Of a stretch of 34,558 bases of DNA, positions 1 through 9,100 are shown piece after piece. The stretch covers positions 1 through 34,558 of IMG/VR virus record IMGVR_UViG_3300025141_000376, one strand, 5' to 3'. The notes under the pieces are model-generated. The model saw only the letters and a list, made by a program, of their open reading frames with translations. It had not been told where the DNA came from and made no database searches. The stretch's first letter is position 1. Each line of letters begins with the position of its first letter. Made by a program: the position numbers and the translations under genes. Origin of the DNA: a virus.

Positions 1-692
1 GCCCCACCAACCCCGTCTGTAATAGCATGGTAACCAGGGTGGTGGAATATTAGCGGTGCCCTTTTCTTAGATTCTGCAATAGATACTCCAAGATTATTTT
101 CTACCCTGGAGTACGTTTCATGAACAGTTGCCGAGAGATCAATAGCCGATACATACTCCCAAATCCTCCCGCCCGTAGATTCGTCTAGATGGGCACCATC
201 GAAAGTTTGAGCAAGAGCACCTTGTCCACTGACTATACCAATAGCATCATCGCTGCCTACTCCAAATCTATCAGAATAGGCTTTAGCACAACCTCTATTT
301 ATAATCTCTAAAGCACCCTTTTCAGAACACGTAATCCCATCCAGGTGGATAGAGCCTATAGTACCGGAGGCAACAACTTCAATACATATAGGAAATCTAA
401 TATCTCTAGGTATAGAATCAATTGCGGTCTGTAAGTTAGTGAATATTCTACCATTACCCGTTTCATTAGTACCAGAAACAAGTAACGCCATCCCAGGAAT
501 AGACGAACCTCCATATCCTGTAGCTTTAGCCCAGAGGTATTCTGTTCTTTCCTCTAAATCATATAGAGGAAGATTATCTTGTTCCCAATTATAGAAAGAG
601 CTAGTGTCATACTTTGTAACAAAAGGATTCCAATAAGTATAGGGCGTAGCACCACCGACTACTGTGTAAATATCATCAGGATAAAAAGGCAT
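1..692 (-). CDS. Fibre/baseplate-type structural protein, 3' end cut by window edge
   Basis: The frame opens at ATG (692-690) and stays open to base 1, giving about 230 residues of a longer protein; the C-terminus lies outside the window. The N-terminus reads MPFYPDDIYTVVGG and is followed by a YNWEQDNLPLYDLEERTEY segment. I associate such openings with tail-fibre or structural proteins of large myoviruses, from memory only. Residues from about 75 (TNLQTAIDSIPRDIRFPICIE) look like the start of a beta-helix or pectate-lyase-like fold, with short strands and turns. It is the last gene visible in the leftward tail run and starts just 3 nt beyond the stop of the 196-aa adaptor gene. A host-recognition fibre or a short structural protein are both possible; the missing C-terminus would decide. 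Confidence 0.6.
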   Translation of the reverse strand, partial: MPFYPDDIYTVVGGATPYTYWNPFVTKYDTSSFYNWEQDNLPLYDLEERTEYLWAKATGYGGSSIPGMALLVSGTNETGNGRIFTNLQTAIDSIPRDIRFPICIEVVASGTIGSIHLDGITCSEKGALEIINRGCAKAYSDRFGVGSDDAIGIVSGQGALAQTFDGAHLDESTGGRIWEYVSAIDLSATVHETYSRVENNLGVSIAESKKRAPLIFHHPGYHAITDGVGG

Positions 693-695
693 AAT

Positions 696-1286
696 TTAAA
701 ATTGTAAAGTCCACTTGAAGACTAGCGAGAATGCGTTTGTCTTTGTTATTGCAGTAAAGGGTCTATATGCAACTAAGATAGGTGATTCTGCTGCTAAACC
801 TCTAGGGTTCCTCATAAAAATACCTACCTCGTTTAAATCCATACCAATTCCATTTGCTGTATTTCTATCCAAAATTAAAATAAACCTCACTGAAGTTTTT
901 GTTACTTTTTCAACATGATTAAAAGGTACTCTAACAAAAGGCGTTGTTGTTCCTAAAACAGAGCCATTCTCTATAGGTGCTAGGTACTCAAGAAATACCT
1001 CAGAGCCTGTTGATTGATATTGAACTTGTGATAAGCTAGAAGCTAACTTAAAACTTGAAACTCCAAATGTATTTATATCACCTGAGACTCCAACCTGAAA
1101 ATTGAGTATTTGAAAATTCTCTATGGAAGTCCCGCCTGACGCTGAAAATAGATGAGATAGGCCAACAGCCATACCTGAGGTTATTACATTTCTCTCATCA
1201 AATACAACCTCCTCTGTCCCATCTGGGTACAGCTTAACAATCTCCAAGAAGCCGTTTGGTTTTACAGTATCATTTGTCCTATTCAT
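696..1286 (-). CDS. Tail-fibre adaptor-like protein, minimal copy of a repeated module
   Basis: This 196-residue protein is almost entirely one module that recurs in the two upstream genes. It opens with GFLEIVKLYPDGTEEVVFDE followed by NVITSGMAVGLSHLF. It ends with LNEVGIFMRNP, ILVAYRPF and the terminal strand FSLVFKWTLQF. The 966-aa neighbour has matching segments ISELGLFMKNP, ILAAYR and FSVTIEWVFSF near residues 155-202, so the two are clear paralogues. The composition suggests a beta-sandwich virion protein that attaches fibres or lectins to the baseplate; that role is inferred from position. The start ATG is 26 nt after the stop of the 966-aa gene. Confidence 0.65.
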   Translation of the reverse strand: MNRTNDTVKPNGFLEIVKLYPDGTEEVVFDERNVITSGMAVGLSHLFSASGGTSIENFQILNFQVGVSGDINTFGVSSFKLASSLSQVQYQSTGSEVFLEYLAPIENGSVLGTTTPFVRVPFNHVEKVTKTSVRFILILDRNTANGIGMDLNEVGIFMRNPRGLAAESPILVAYRPFTAITKTNAFSLVFKWTLQF

Positions 1287-1312
1287 TATAATTATATACT
1301 TATTTTAAACAA

Positions 1313-4213
1313 CTAAGGCGTTATTTCCCATTGCAAGTCTTGTGATATAGGGTTCATTAGTAGTAAAGTGCCTTCGCCTGGGTTATGTTCCCATACAGGG
1401 TTCTCAAAATCGTCAAGAAAACTGGTAGCAGTATCACCCTCCTCCAGCTTGGCATGCGATAGTGCCACATATTTCAGGTGATCAAAAGATTCTAAATTAT
1501 CAATATCTCCAAAAATAATAATTGGATTTAATCTGGTTCCGTGATCATTACCGTTATCCTCATATTTCACTGTATGCGTAACTCTTTGCCAATCATTAAA
1601 CCCTTGAGTACATCCATCGCAAGTAAGTAATGTATTAGTATCTATCGTTGCAGCAGAGTATACCACACCATCAGCATTCGTGTGCGTCCCTCCGACACCC
1701 CAGTAGCCAGAGTCGGTTGCATACATAGCAAGGTTTACATTTACACTAGCTAGATTCGCTAGCTGGAAATACACTGAAAAGGTAAAAGTTTTATCAACTA
1801 CTGATCCAACTTCCGCTCTAGCCATAGCACGGTTATGGGCAAAATTTTCGTTAGTTTTGTCAAGTTTATATAAATAATCCCACAAGCCTCCCCCGTAAGG
1901 ATCTTTTTGTTCAGAAAATCCAGGGTAAGCTTGCCCATCATTTCTAATTATAATATTAGATTCACACTCTAGACAATCACCTGCTGCATTGGGGCATTTC
2001 GATCCAATGATCCAATTACCTGCATCCCCTGCCTCTGCTTGGCAAGGCCCACCAAAATCAAAAGGATCGCCTTTCTGCGCACCAGCCAGATAGTTATTGT
2101 TATATGTCCCACCCCCAATAGGAGTTGGATATCTGAACTCTTCTCCATTAACTATAACCTTACTAGGCTCATCAGGATATTGATGAAGTGTAACTCTCCT
2201 ATTTGTTTGTAACTTTCTCACAGGGGATCCGTCTATACCATAATGCTGAAATGATCCAATATTATTCATGGACGATAACACAGAAGATAAAGTTCCAGGA
2301 ACATCTCGGAAGTAGAAGTTAGCACCACCACAATTCTCTTCATCCCACTCAGTTGAAGACGGAGTAGCTAGAACATTAAATACTCTTTGTGTATCATAAA
2401 TACAAAACTCCCCACCAGTTGGAGTCGTTAAAACACTAGAAGCAAGATGATCCCACGCTGCATCAATGTACCGTTTTTCACCATTCCATCCCTGCAAATT
2501 ATCAAAACCATGTTTAGTGAACCCAGGGTCTGTTCGTACCTGCGATAAATAGTTTGGGTGATTCAAGCCACTTCCTTGCACCGATACAGGGTCATTTGGA
2601 TCCCCACCACCGACTCCCGGCTCCTTGACGCCACCGCTTGTTGCCCAAATATCAAACATGTTAATCCCACTTACATACTCTAAACTATCCTCTTCAGCGC
2701 CCCAGGATAAAACTAAAGGTATATGCCTAATATTTTTAGCTATAGATATTGCGGCAGAAACCTCACTTGTATCGTGTAAGAAAACAAACGCACTATTCTT
2801 ATGAAACTGTGGCATGTAGGAGGAAGCAGCCTCTATAGTTGCGCTAACTTCTAACTTATTACCAGCAATATCGCTCCAATTTGCCCCCGTATAGTTATCG
2901 TTGGTTTGATCATAAGATATATACTCAATCCTGCCCTGCCCAGAAGTCCAAAAGCGAAGTTTATCTTGTCGCGCAGGACTAGCCCTGAAAAAGTTTTCAT
3001 AGTTTAAACCATCAGGGCTTTCAGAAACTACTCCTGCCACCATAAAATCTTTTGTTGGATCTAGCAATTTAGACGCATAGACTATAGGAGCAACCCCTCC
3101 ACTAGAATGCCCCCACATATATATTCTGCTGTCATCAATGGGGTATTGGCTCTTCATCCAACTAACCGCAAGCTTTACATGACGTAATCCAGTCTCCTCC
3201 CATAACCCAAAAGCCTGAGCCTTATTACCAGCATCAATGGATGCTGCTGGTGGGTACGCATCTACTACAAGCGGATTTTTTCCAAGCCCTGGGTGAACCA
3301 TGAACCAATTGCTATCAAGCACTTTTTCAAGCAATAGACCTGAAGCATTACCAGAAACGGTTAAGTCTTGTACGGTAACACCTTCAGCGGCAGAAAGACC
3401 TAAACCTACTACATTATAACCATGAGTACCCACAACTAGAGGAGATCCATTAGGGTAAACATCATAACTTGCAGGAGTATTTACTATAAAGTATTCATTG
3501 TAATCAGTGCCCGTACCCATTGAAGCCAAGCTGCCTCCTGTACCACTTAAAACTTGTACTACGTAACTATAGTTCCTACCTGGAGTAGCCATAGAGTTAT
3601 CAGAACCAAAACTAAAAACCCACTCAATAGTGACGGAGAATTCTGCCGTTTTAACTATTGGGGTTTCTAAAGATCTATATGCTGCTAGAATAGTTCTGTC
3701 TGCTCCAGCAGCACCATCTGGGTTTTTCATAAATAACCCTAACTCGCTAATGCTTTTTCCATTACCACTATCTTCATCTAGAACAATCCTATGTCTGACA
3801 ACCTCGCTATTACCATAAGAACTATATGATTCTTTGTCCAACCTAGAAAAGACACCAGAAGAAACAAAATAAACAAGATCATCGGTATCCACAAAATTTT
3901 CTTTCACCATTACTTGTGGTGTAGTTTTTAAAAGGAAGGGGGATTCTGCGCCATAATCAGCCTCCGAAAACGCTGAACTTAAAGTATAAAAATTACTTTT
4001 TAAGAAAAAATTAACTGAAGATAGGTCTCTCCTACTATCCCCTAATTGAAAATATGCAACTTGATGATCTTCTATATCCGTTGAGCCGCCGTTTGTGAAA
4101 ATATTAACTAATGAATATCCTAAGCCATCAGTAACGATATTACTATCATCAAAAATAAGTTCTGAATCACCGTTTGAGTATGTTTTAGTTACTTTTACAT
4201 TGCCCCTAATCAT
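1313..4213 (-). CDS. Tail protein with adaptor module, serine-hydrolase domain and lectin-like C-terminus
   Basis: The protein has 966 residues in three visible parts. Residues 1-202 are the adaptor module shared with the 196-aa neighbour. Residues about 255-600 look like an alpha/beta-hydrolase of the esterase, PHB-depolymerase or S9-peptidase type: IYMWGHSSGG (364-373) contains a GxSxG elbow with candidate nucleophile Ser370. A candidate acid lies in SWGAEEDS (503-510) and a candidate histidine in TKHGFD (566-571). Residues about 760-930 form a jelly-roll/carbohydrate-binding-like module (TFSVYFQ at 811-817, KYVALSHAKLE at 914-924) also found in the 650-aa neighbour. A cysteine-rich stretch lies around 724-750. 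The start ATG overlaps the upstream stop as ATGA. A virion enzyme acting on a host surface polymer is inferred; the substrate is unknown. Confidence 0.7.
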   Translation of the reverse strand: MIRGNVKVTKTYSNGDSELIFDDSNIVTDGLGYSLVNIFTNGGSTDIEDHQVAYFQLGDSRRDLSSVNFFLKSNFYTLSSAFSEADYGAESPFLLKTTPQVMVKENFVDTDDLVYFVSSGVFSRLDKESYSSYGNSEVVRHRIVLDEDSGNGKSISELGLFMKNPDGAAGADRTILAAYRSLETPIVKTAEFSVTIEWVFSFGSDNSMATPGRNYSYVVQVLSGTGGSLASMGTGTDYNEYFIVNTPASYDVYPNGSPLVVGTHGYNVVGLGLSAAEGVTVQDLTVSGNASGLLLEKVLDSNWFMVHPGLGKNPLVVDAYPPAASIDAGNKAQAFGLWEETGLRHVKLAVSWMKSQYPIDDSRIYMWGHSSGGVAPIVYASKLLDPTKDFMVAGVVSESPDGLNYENFFRASPARQDKLRFWTSGQGRIEYISYDQTNDNYTGANWSDIAGNKLEVSATIEAASSYMPQFHKNSAFVFLHDTSEVSAAISIAKNIRHIPLVLSWGAEEDSLEYVSGINMFDIWATSGGVKEPGVGGGDPNDPVSVQGSGLNHPNYLSQVRTDPGFTKHGFDNLQGWNGEKRYIDAAWDHLASSVLTTPTGGEFCIYDTQRVFNVLATPSSTEWDEENCGGANFYFRDVPGTLSSVLSSMNNIGSFQHYGIDGSPVRKLQTNRRVTLHQYPDEPSKVIVNGEEFRYPTPIGGGTYNNNYLAGAQKGDPFDFGGPCQAEAGDAGNWIIGSKCPNAAGDCLECESNIIIRNDGQAYPGFSEQKDPYGGGLWDYLYKLDKTNENFAHNRAMARAEVGSVVDKTFTFSVYFQLANLASVNVNLAMYATDSGYWGVGGTHTNADGVVYSAATIDTNTLLTCDGCTQGFNDWQRVTHTVKYEDNGNDHGTRLNPIIIFGDIDNLESFDHLKYVALSHAKLEEGDTATSFLDDFENPVWEHNPGEGTLLLMNPISQDLQWEITP

Positions 4214-6162
4214 AAGAATTTAATTCTCCACACAATAGTTAGGTCCTGATACCCCTGTGCCCCAGGTAATAAGATGCTCTTATCATAAATTGCTGTTAAA
4301 GAATCTGATAATGTTCGTTTAGCAAAGAGTTTATATCTTAAAGGATTATTATCTTGTTTAAATCTAAATGGAGGGTATTCAACTTGCCCTGCAACAAAGT
4401 CTGTGGCTGTACTTGATCTTTCTAATTTAGCGTGAGATAAAGCAACATATTTTCCACTTTGGTAAAAATCAGCATTCCCCGTCCACGGGGTAGTTGCGTT
4501 ACTTTTTAAAACAATATGACCATGGATAGCACTTGTTCCTGGTGGAAATGTTGCCGTATGCGATACCCTAGTCCAATTATTAAGGACTCCATCTTCAATA
4601 GATCCAGCAGGCAACTCCGATAAAGTGCCTGTTTGTGTCCACGCATCACCATTCAATTTAGTCCCGTGATAAAGACTACCTTCTTCCCCGAAACCATGCC
4701 CTTCCCCTACCATGTGTAGTCCAACAGAATTGGTGGTAGCGTTCTGGTATCTCTGGAAGTATACAGAAAAAGTATAATCTACAGCATCTACAGAGGACGC
4801 AAATGTAACCTTTGCTACGCTGCTGGAATCCGCTCCCGCATGTGCCGCAGCCTGCCATGTATCGCCCCCATAAGGATCTCTTTGGTTTCCATAGCCCATC
4901 AATTGTAATCTATTGCCGATGTTAGCCCAGGCACCATATTTTTTCCACCCTGATGCGGGAAGGAAACGGTATGGGTTTCCAGAAGCTTCTGTAGTATTTG
5001 CATAATATAAAAGATTATCAGTTTCGGTATGTGATGTAGCACTTAATCCTGCTAATGTTTTCTCTAAATCAATAGTCCACAATCCTAATGTAGTGATGCC
5101 CCCATACAAGTTTGAGAACCCTAAGTCTCCTGACGCTATTTTTGTTACATATATAACCTCACATACACTTGAGGTAGATGGCCTAAGCGGAAGCCCTGTA
5201 TTTGTTCCTGCTGGTAAAGCAAACGCAGGTACGGCAAGGGGGCTTCCAACGGGGGAGCCAGGAGCCCCCTCTTCAGCAGACACCAATAATCCTGATCCCA
5301 TCCCAGTGTGAACATTTCCTCCTCCAACTATACCTCCCAACTCACCCAAACATAAGTTATACGCCTTAACAAAACCAGACATATCCATAGCAGCAGCGTT
5401 ATTGTATCCAGTAGAAGTCATAGCGATCCCTGAACCACCATAAATAATAGCACTTGCCCCTTCCTCAGTATCCTGTGCATTCGGGTAGATGGCTGCGCCG
5501 TGCCCATCATCATCATTAAGATGACCGTAGGTTAAAGAGCTTACAATAATAGCACTAGACCCTGTACCAGACACAGGCCAGCACCCCCTAAAAATAGAAG
5601 ACGCAGCAGTATCAAACGGAAGAACATTTAAGTTGTGTCCTACTGCTTCGTATTTTCCTGCCACCAAGTTTCCTAACTTATCATAATGAAACTCACCACC
5701 ACTAACATCAATAGCGGTATCTGTCCCAACCTCTAAAACAGTATCCATTGGAGTTGGGGGTGCAGGCAGCAGTATATTTCTTAATGGAGCTTGATAAGAA
5801 GATGCTAATAATTGAATATCATCTCCTTCCGTCCACACACTACTAAGTTCCTTCACACGCATGATTCCATCACTCTCTATACGACCAATTAAAGAACATG
5901 TTCCGTAATAGTTATTTGCGCTAGGTGCCCAGTAATGCCCATACTGCCTATACGCAGAGGCAGCTTTACCAAAACTAATTGCCTGTACAGTATAATTAGA
6001 AGTATCATTCATCCCAGACACAGAAGAAACAATTGAAGATGGGGTCATAAAAAGATCAACAATAGACTCTCCTGCCCCATCAACGATAATGTTTTCATCT
6101 GTGTAGAGGAGTTCCTGGGCGGGTTCTCCGAAGTTTTTATAAATTTCTACTATTCCAATCAT
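4210..6162 (-). CDS. Tail-fibre adaptor-like protein with inserted lectin-like module
   Basis: The 650-residue product begins with the same adaptor opening as its neighbours (VEIYKNF near 5, LLYTDENIIVDGAGESIVDLF at 18-38). The matching terminal strand (LTIVWRIKFL) lies at the extreme C-terminus, residues 641-650. The module thus seems split by about 500 inserted residues, unlike the 966-aa protein where it is contiguous. The insert has a Gly/Ala/Ser-rich beta part (about 140-330). It also has a carbohydrate-binding-like jelly roll (about 420-590) marked by QRDPYGGDTW, YTFSVYFQ (463-470), NWTRVSHTATF and KYVALSHAKLE (571-581). Its ATG overlaps the stop of the 2076-aa gene by one base (TAATG), and its stop overlaps the next ATG as ATGA. 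A structural baseplate-distal protein is most likely. Confidence 0.65.
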   Translation of the reverse strand: MIGIVEIYKNFGEPAQELLYTDENIIVDGAGESIVDLFMTPSSIVSSVSGMNDTSNYTVQAISFGKAASAYRQYGHYWAPSANNYYGTCSLIGRIESDGIMRVKELSSVWTEGDDIQLLASSYQAPLRNILLPAPPTPMDTVLEVGTDTAIDVSGGEFHYDKLGNLVAGKYEAVGHNLNVLPFDTAASSIFRGCWPVSGTGSSAIIVSSLTYGHLNDDDGHGAAIYPNAQDTEEGASAIIYGGSGIAMTSTGYNNAAAMDMSGFVKAYNLCLGELGGIVGGGNVHTGMGSGLLVSAEEGAPGSPVGSPLAVPAFALPAGTNTGLPLRPSTSSVCEVIYVTKIASGDLGFSNLYGGITTLGLWTIDLEKTLAGLSATSHTETDNLLYYANTTEASGNPYRFLPASGWKKYGAWANIGNRLQLMGYGNQRDPYGGDTWQAAAHAGADSSSVAKVTFASSVDAVDYTFSVYFQRYQNATTNSVGLHMVGEGHGFGEEGSLYHGTKLNGDAWTQTGTLSELPAGSIEDGVLNNWTRVSHTATFPPGTSAIHGHIVLKSNATTPWTGNADFYQSGKYVALSHAKLERSSTATDFVAGQVEYPPFRFKQDNNPLRYKLFAKRTLSDSLTAIYDKSILLPGAQGYQDLTIVWRIKFL

Positions 6163-9100
6163 TAGTTAGTAAAGTCTATGTCCGTTATTTGAAGGTAGTC
6201 AGCAGCCTGAGTTGATATGTTACCATCCCCCAACTTTTGGTAGGGGTGATACCTATAGTTTAATCTCCCCCCACCTGATGCATCCATTATCCCAGAAGTG
6301 ATAAAGGAATTTCTAGAGCCTAAATTATTTGTTAACTTATTAAAGTACCGAAGAAGAACAAGAAGTTCTTCTTTTTCTAAATCTACATAAGCTTTCTTAG
6401 GGGCTTTCACATAACTTCCCTGAGACTTATGAGTTATTGAAGTAAAGTTATTACCCGCAAGATCATTCGGCTTAAACATATCATCTAGATAGAAGAAGCC
6501 TGTGTAGTCATTGTGAGCGAAATCAACGGCTGATATTTGGGTGTTTAATTTTATTAAGGGCATATCCTGTGAATAGTTGGTTCTTACTGCGGTAGTAACT
6601 CTTCCTATCCTACCCCAACTCCCAACATCAGAGACTGCACTAACTGAAACATCACCAGTAAAAACATTACCCGAAGAATCGAGATAACAAAGCTCTTTAG
6701 GCTCCCTAACAATTGGTTTATCCCCGACAAATAGATCATTATCAAGATAGGAAAAATCATATATATTGGAAGAATCCCCCTCATGAAAAAGAGTTCCCCA
6801 AGCTTTCCAAGCAGAGGTAAAGGCAACAGTATTTCCTATAGTATCATGTTGATACCCATATGGCTTTACAGCTTGGATACTAACACGTAAGCCATGTACC
6901 TCCCAAGGTTTCTCTGTTCCAAACTTTTCTTTATTATCCCAGGGGCCTTGGTTAGTTGCTGAATCATATTCATCAGAATGAATCATCCAATTACTTCTCC
7001 ATTTTAATGAAACCCCAACCCTAAACCAACCATTACTTAATTTTTCAAACTTCCAGCAATTCTCTTCTGGAATTGCTGTATTCCAAACCTGCATACTAGA
7101 GGCATCCGTACCTGGGGTATACCTAAACGTAGCATAAGGTAAAGACTTAGCTGCATCCCAATGAGCAGTGTTTACATCATTTCCGTCATTTGGTCTGGTT
7201 CCATCAGCACCGCTAGGGCTATACCCAAACCAGCTTACAGGATGGTAAGGTCTTAAGTAACTTAAGGTTACTACAAAACCACCATAGGAATAAGTATTAG
7301 TATTTGTTACTGGATCAGTAGTAACTTCTGTATTTCCATCGCCTGTTTTTAAGTAAACAGAGAACGTATAATCTTGTCCGTCCACCAACTCATCATATTT
7401 TATATCTTGCCATATACCATTTGGTGGAACTCCCCCTGAGTGGAAATCTAGAGTTGCGTTCCGTCCCCAATCAGCAAAAGCATGAGGATCATTATCGAAC
7501 TTTCTTCTTGTTTCTATTCCAAAATAAGTCCCTGTAGGATCATAGATCGCATCCCGCCATGGGTACTGATCAATTAAATTAGTCCTCATATCAATTAAAT
7601 ATTGATCTCCTGGGGTAAATAGATCATTTCTATGCCATAAGGCTACATGCTCGGATAAAGCCTGCGACTCTGAGATACTAAAATGCTGCTCCCCCGCATA
7701 GTACTCGTCAGTTAACCAAGGAACAGGATAATCAGGAGTAGTTGTTCTGTAGTCTGTATTTTCTAGAGACATTACAGGAAATATAGTATCGGCTGCTCCT
7801 TCAGGAAAATCAATAGGTCTACTTGTTGCTGTATCTACAATTCTCTTTAGTCCTGAATTTCCGTTTGGAGCACCTCCTGCCCCATAAGATGGATATTCTA
7901 GAGGAGTACTCCAACCCTCAAAATATCTCTTGTGCAATACCTGCAACCAGGGCCAATTCGTACCTGGGGGTCCTTCAAAATAATAATCCCAAGGATAACG
8001 GAGGTAATGCCCCCACCGATCTCCATTATTACACCATGCACAGTCTAAAGGATTAGCCCAAGGCTCTGGGGTCTCAAACCAGTCTCCTTTGTACTCCTTC
8101 CAGAACTCTTGGTTTTCACTACTCATATAGTCTTCTACAGGGATATTGTAATCAAAATTAGGGTAGGAGTAATTTAATACTCCAGGTACAAGATTTTGTT
8201 CTCCTGTAAAGGAGCTTGCTGCATGTTTAATCCTTACTGCATTCTCTCTCCAAAAACTAGCAGAAACACCAAGATCTAAAGGTTCATCTTTTTTGGAAAA
8301 CTCAGGAACAGTAAAGTCTTCAACAATTCTGGCTCTATGCTTTTGTGTTATATCTGCAACACTTAAAGAATCGAAAAGGAAAGTTTTATCTTTCTGCGCC
8401 CCCCATGGATATACGAATACTTCTACAAAATACTTTTGATTAGGTCTATGCACCTGCTGCCCAGAAGAGGTGTCATTGGCATTTACGCTAAAGTATCGCA
8501 ATGGGGTAGCAATCTTTTGGTTGATTGTATCAAAATTTATTTTTATTGTTTGTAGCTCTTCTTCCCCCAACAAATTAAGAGTAGGTACATTAAAGGTGGA
8601 CTCCGTAGGAATTGATTCAGAACAATATGTTGTTTGTGTGCTATCTGGAGAAATCTCTTGAGATTCTATGCGTATGTTATGTGCCAACTCTTGTAAAACG
8701 GTACTTCTTCCAGAACTCTCGGTAACAGAAGAAGAGTCTATCATTCTCCAACTACCATCTGGCATGTAATTCCAAAAGACTTTATTATCATCAACATCGT
8801 TTTCTGCGTCTGTATGAATCCAAACACCCACATTAGCCCCCCCAATCTCAGGGATAGTATCCAGAAAAGGAATACACTTCAAAGTTAACTCAAAGGCATG
8901 ATCAGGAATAAGTACCCCACCGCTATTAGTAGAACTGAGCGATAATTTAATCCTAGGTAGTCCATGGCTTACTGATTTAGATAATATAATTTTATTATCA
9001 ACAAAGTACCTGTCTCCAGATAGTCTGGATAGAAGAGGATCTACTAGAATGGTAGAAAATTTATTTTCAGGATTAACAAGTATAGATGCTGAAGTGTCGA

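Noticed and set aside
1070-1077. TATAAATA on the minus strand inside the 196-aa gene
   Set aside because: It lies within coding sequence (GDINTF codons); a few exact copies are expected by chance at this base composition. Similar copies at 1869-1876 (plus) and 26372-26379 (minus) were set aside for the same reason.
8470-8661. Plus-strand 63-codon frame with a hydrophobic start
   Set aside because: It is antisense to the gp7/I giant and shows no start signal; the hydrophobic residues come from reverse reading of a beta-rich segment.
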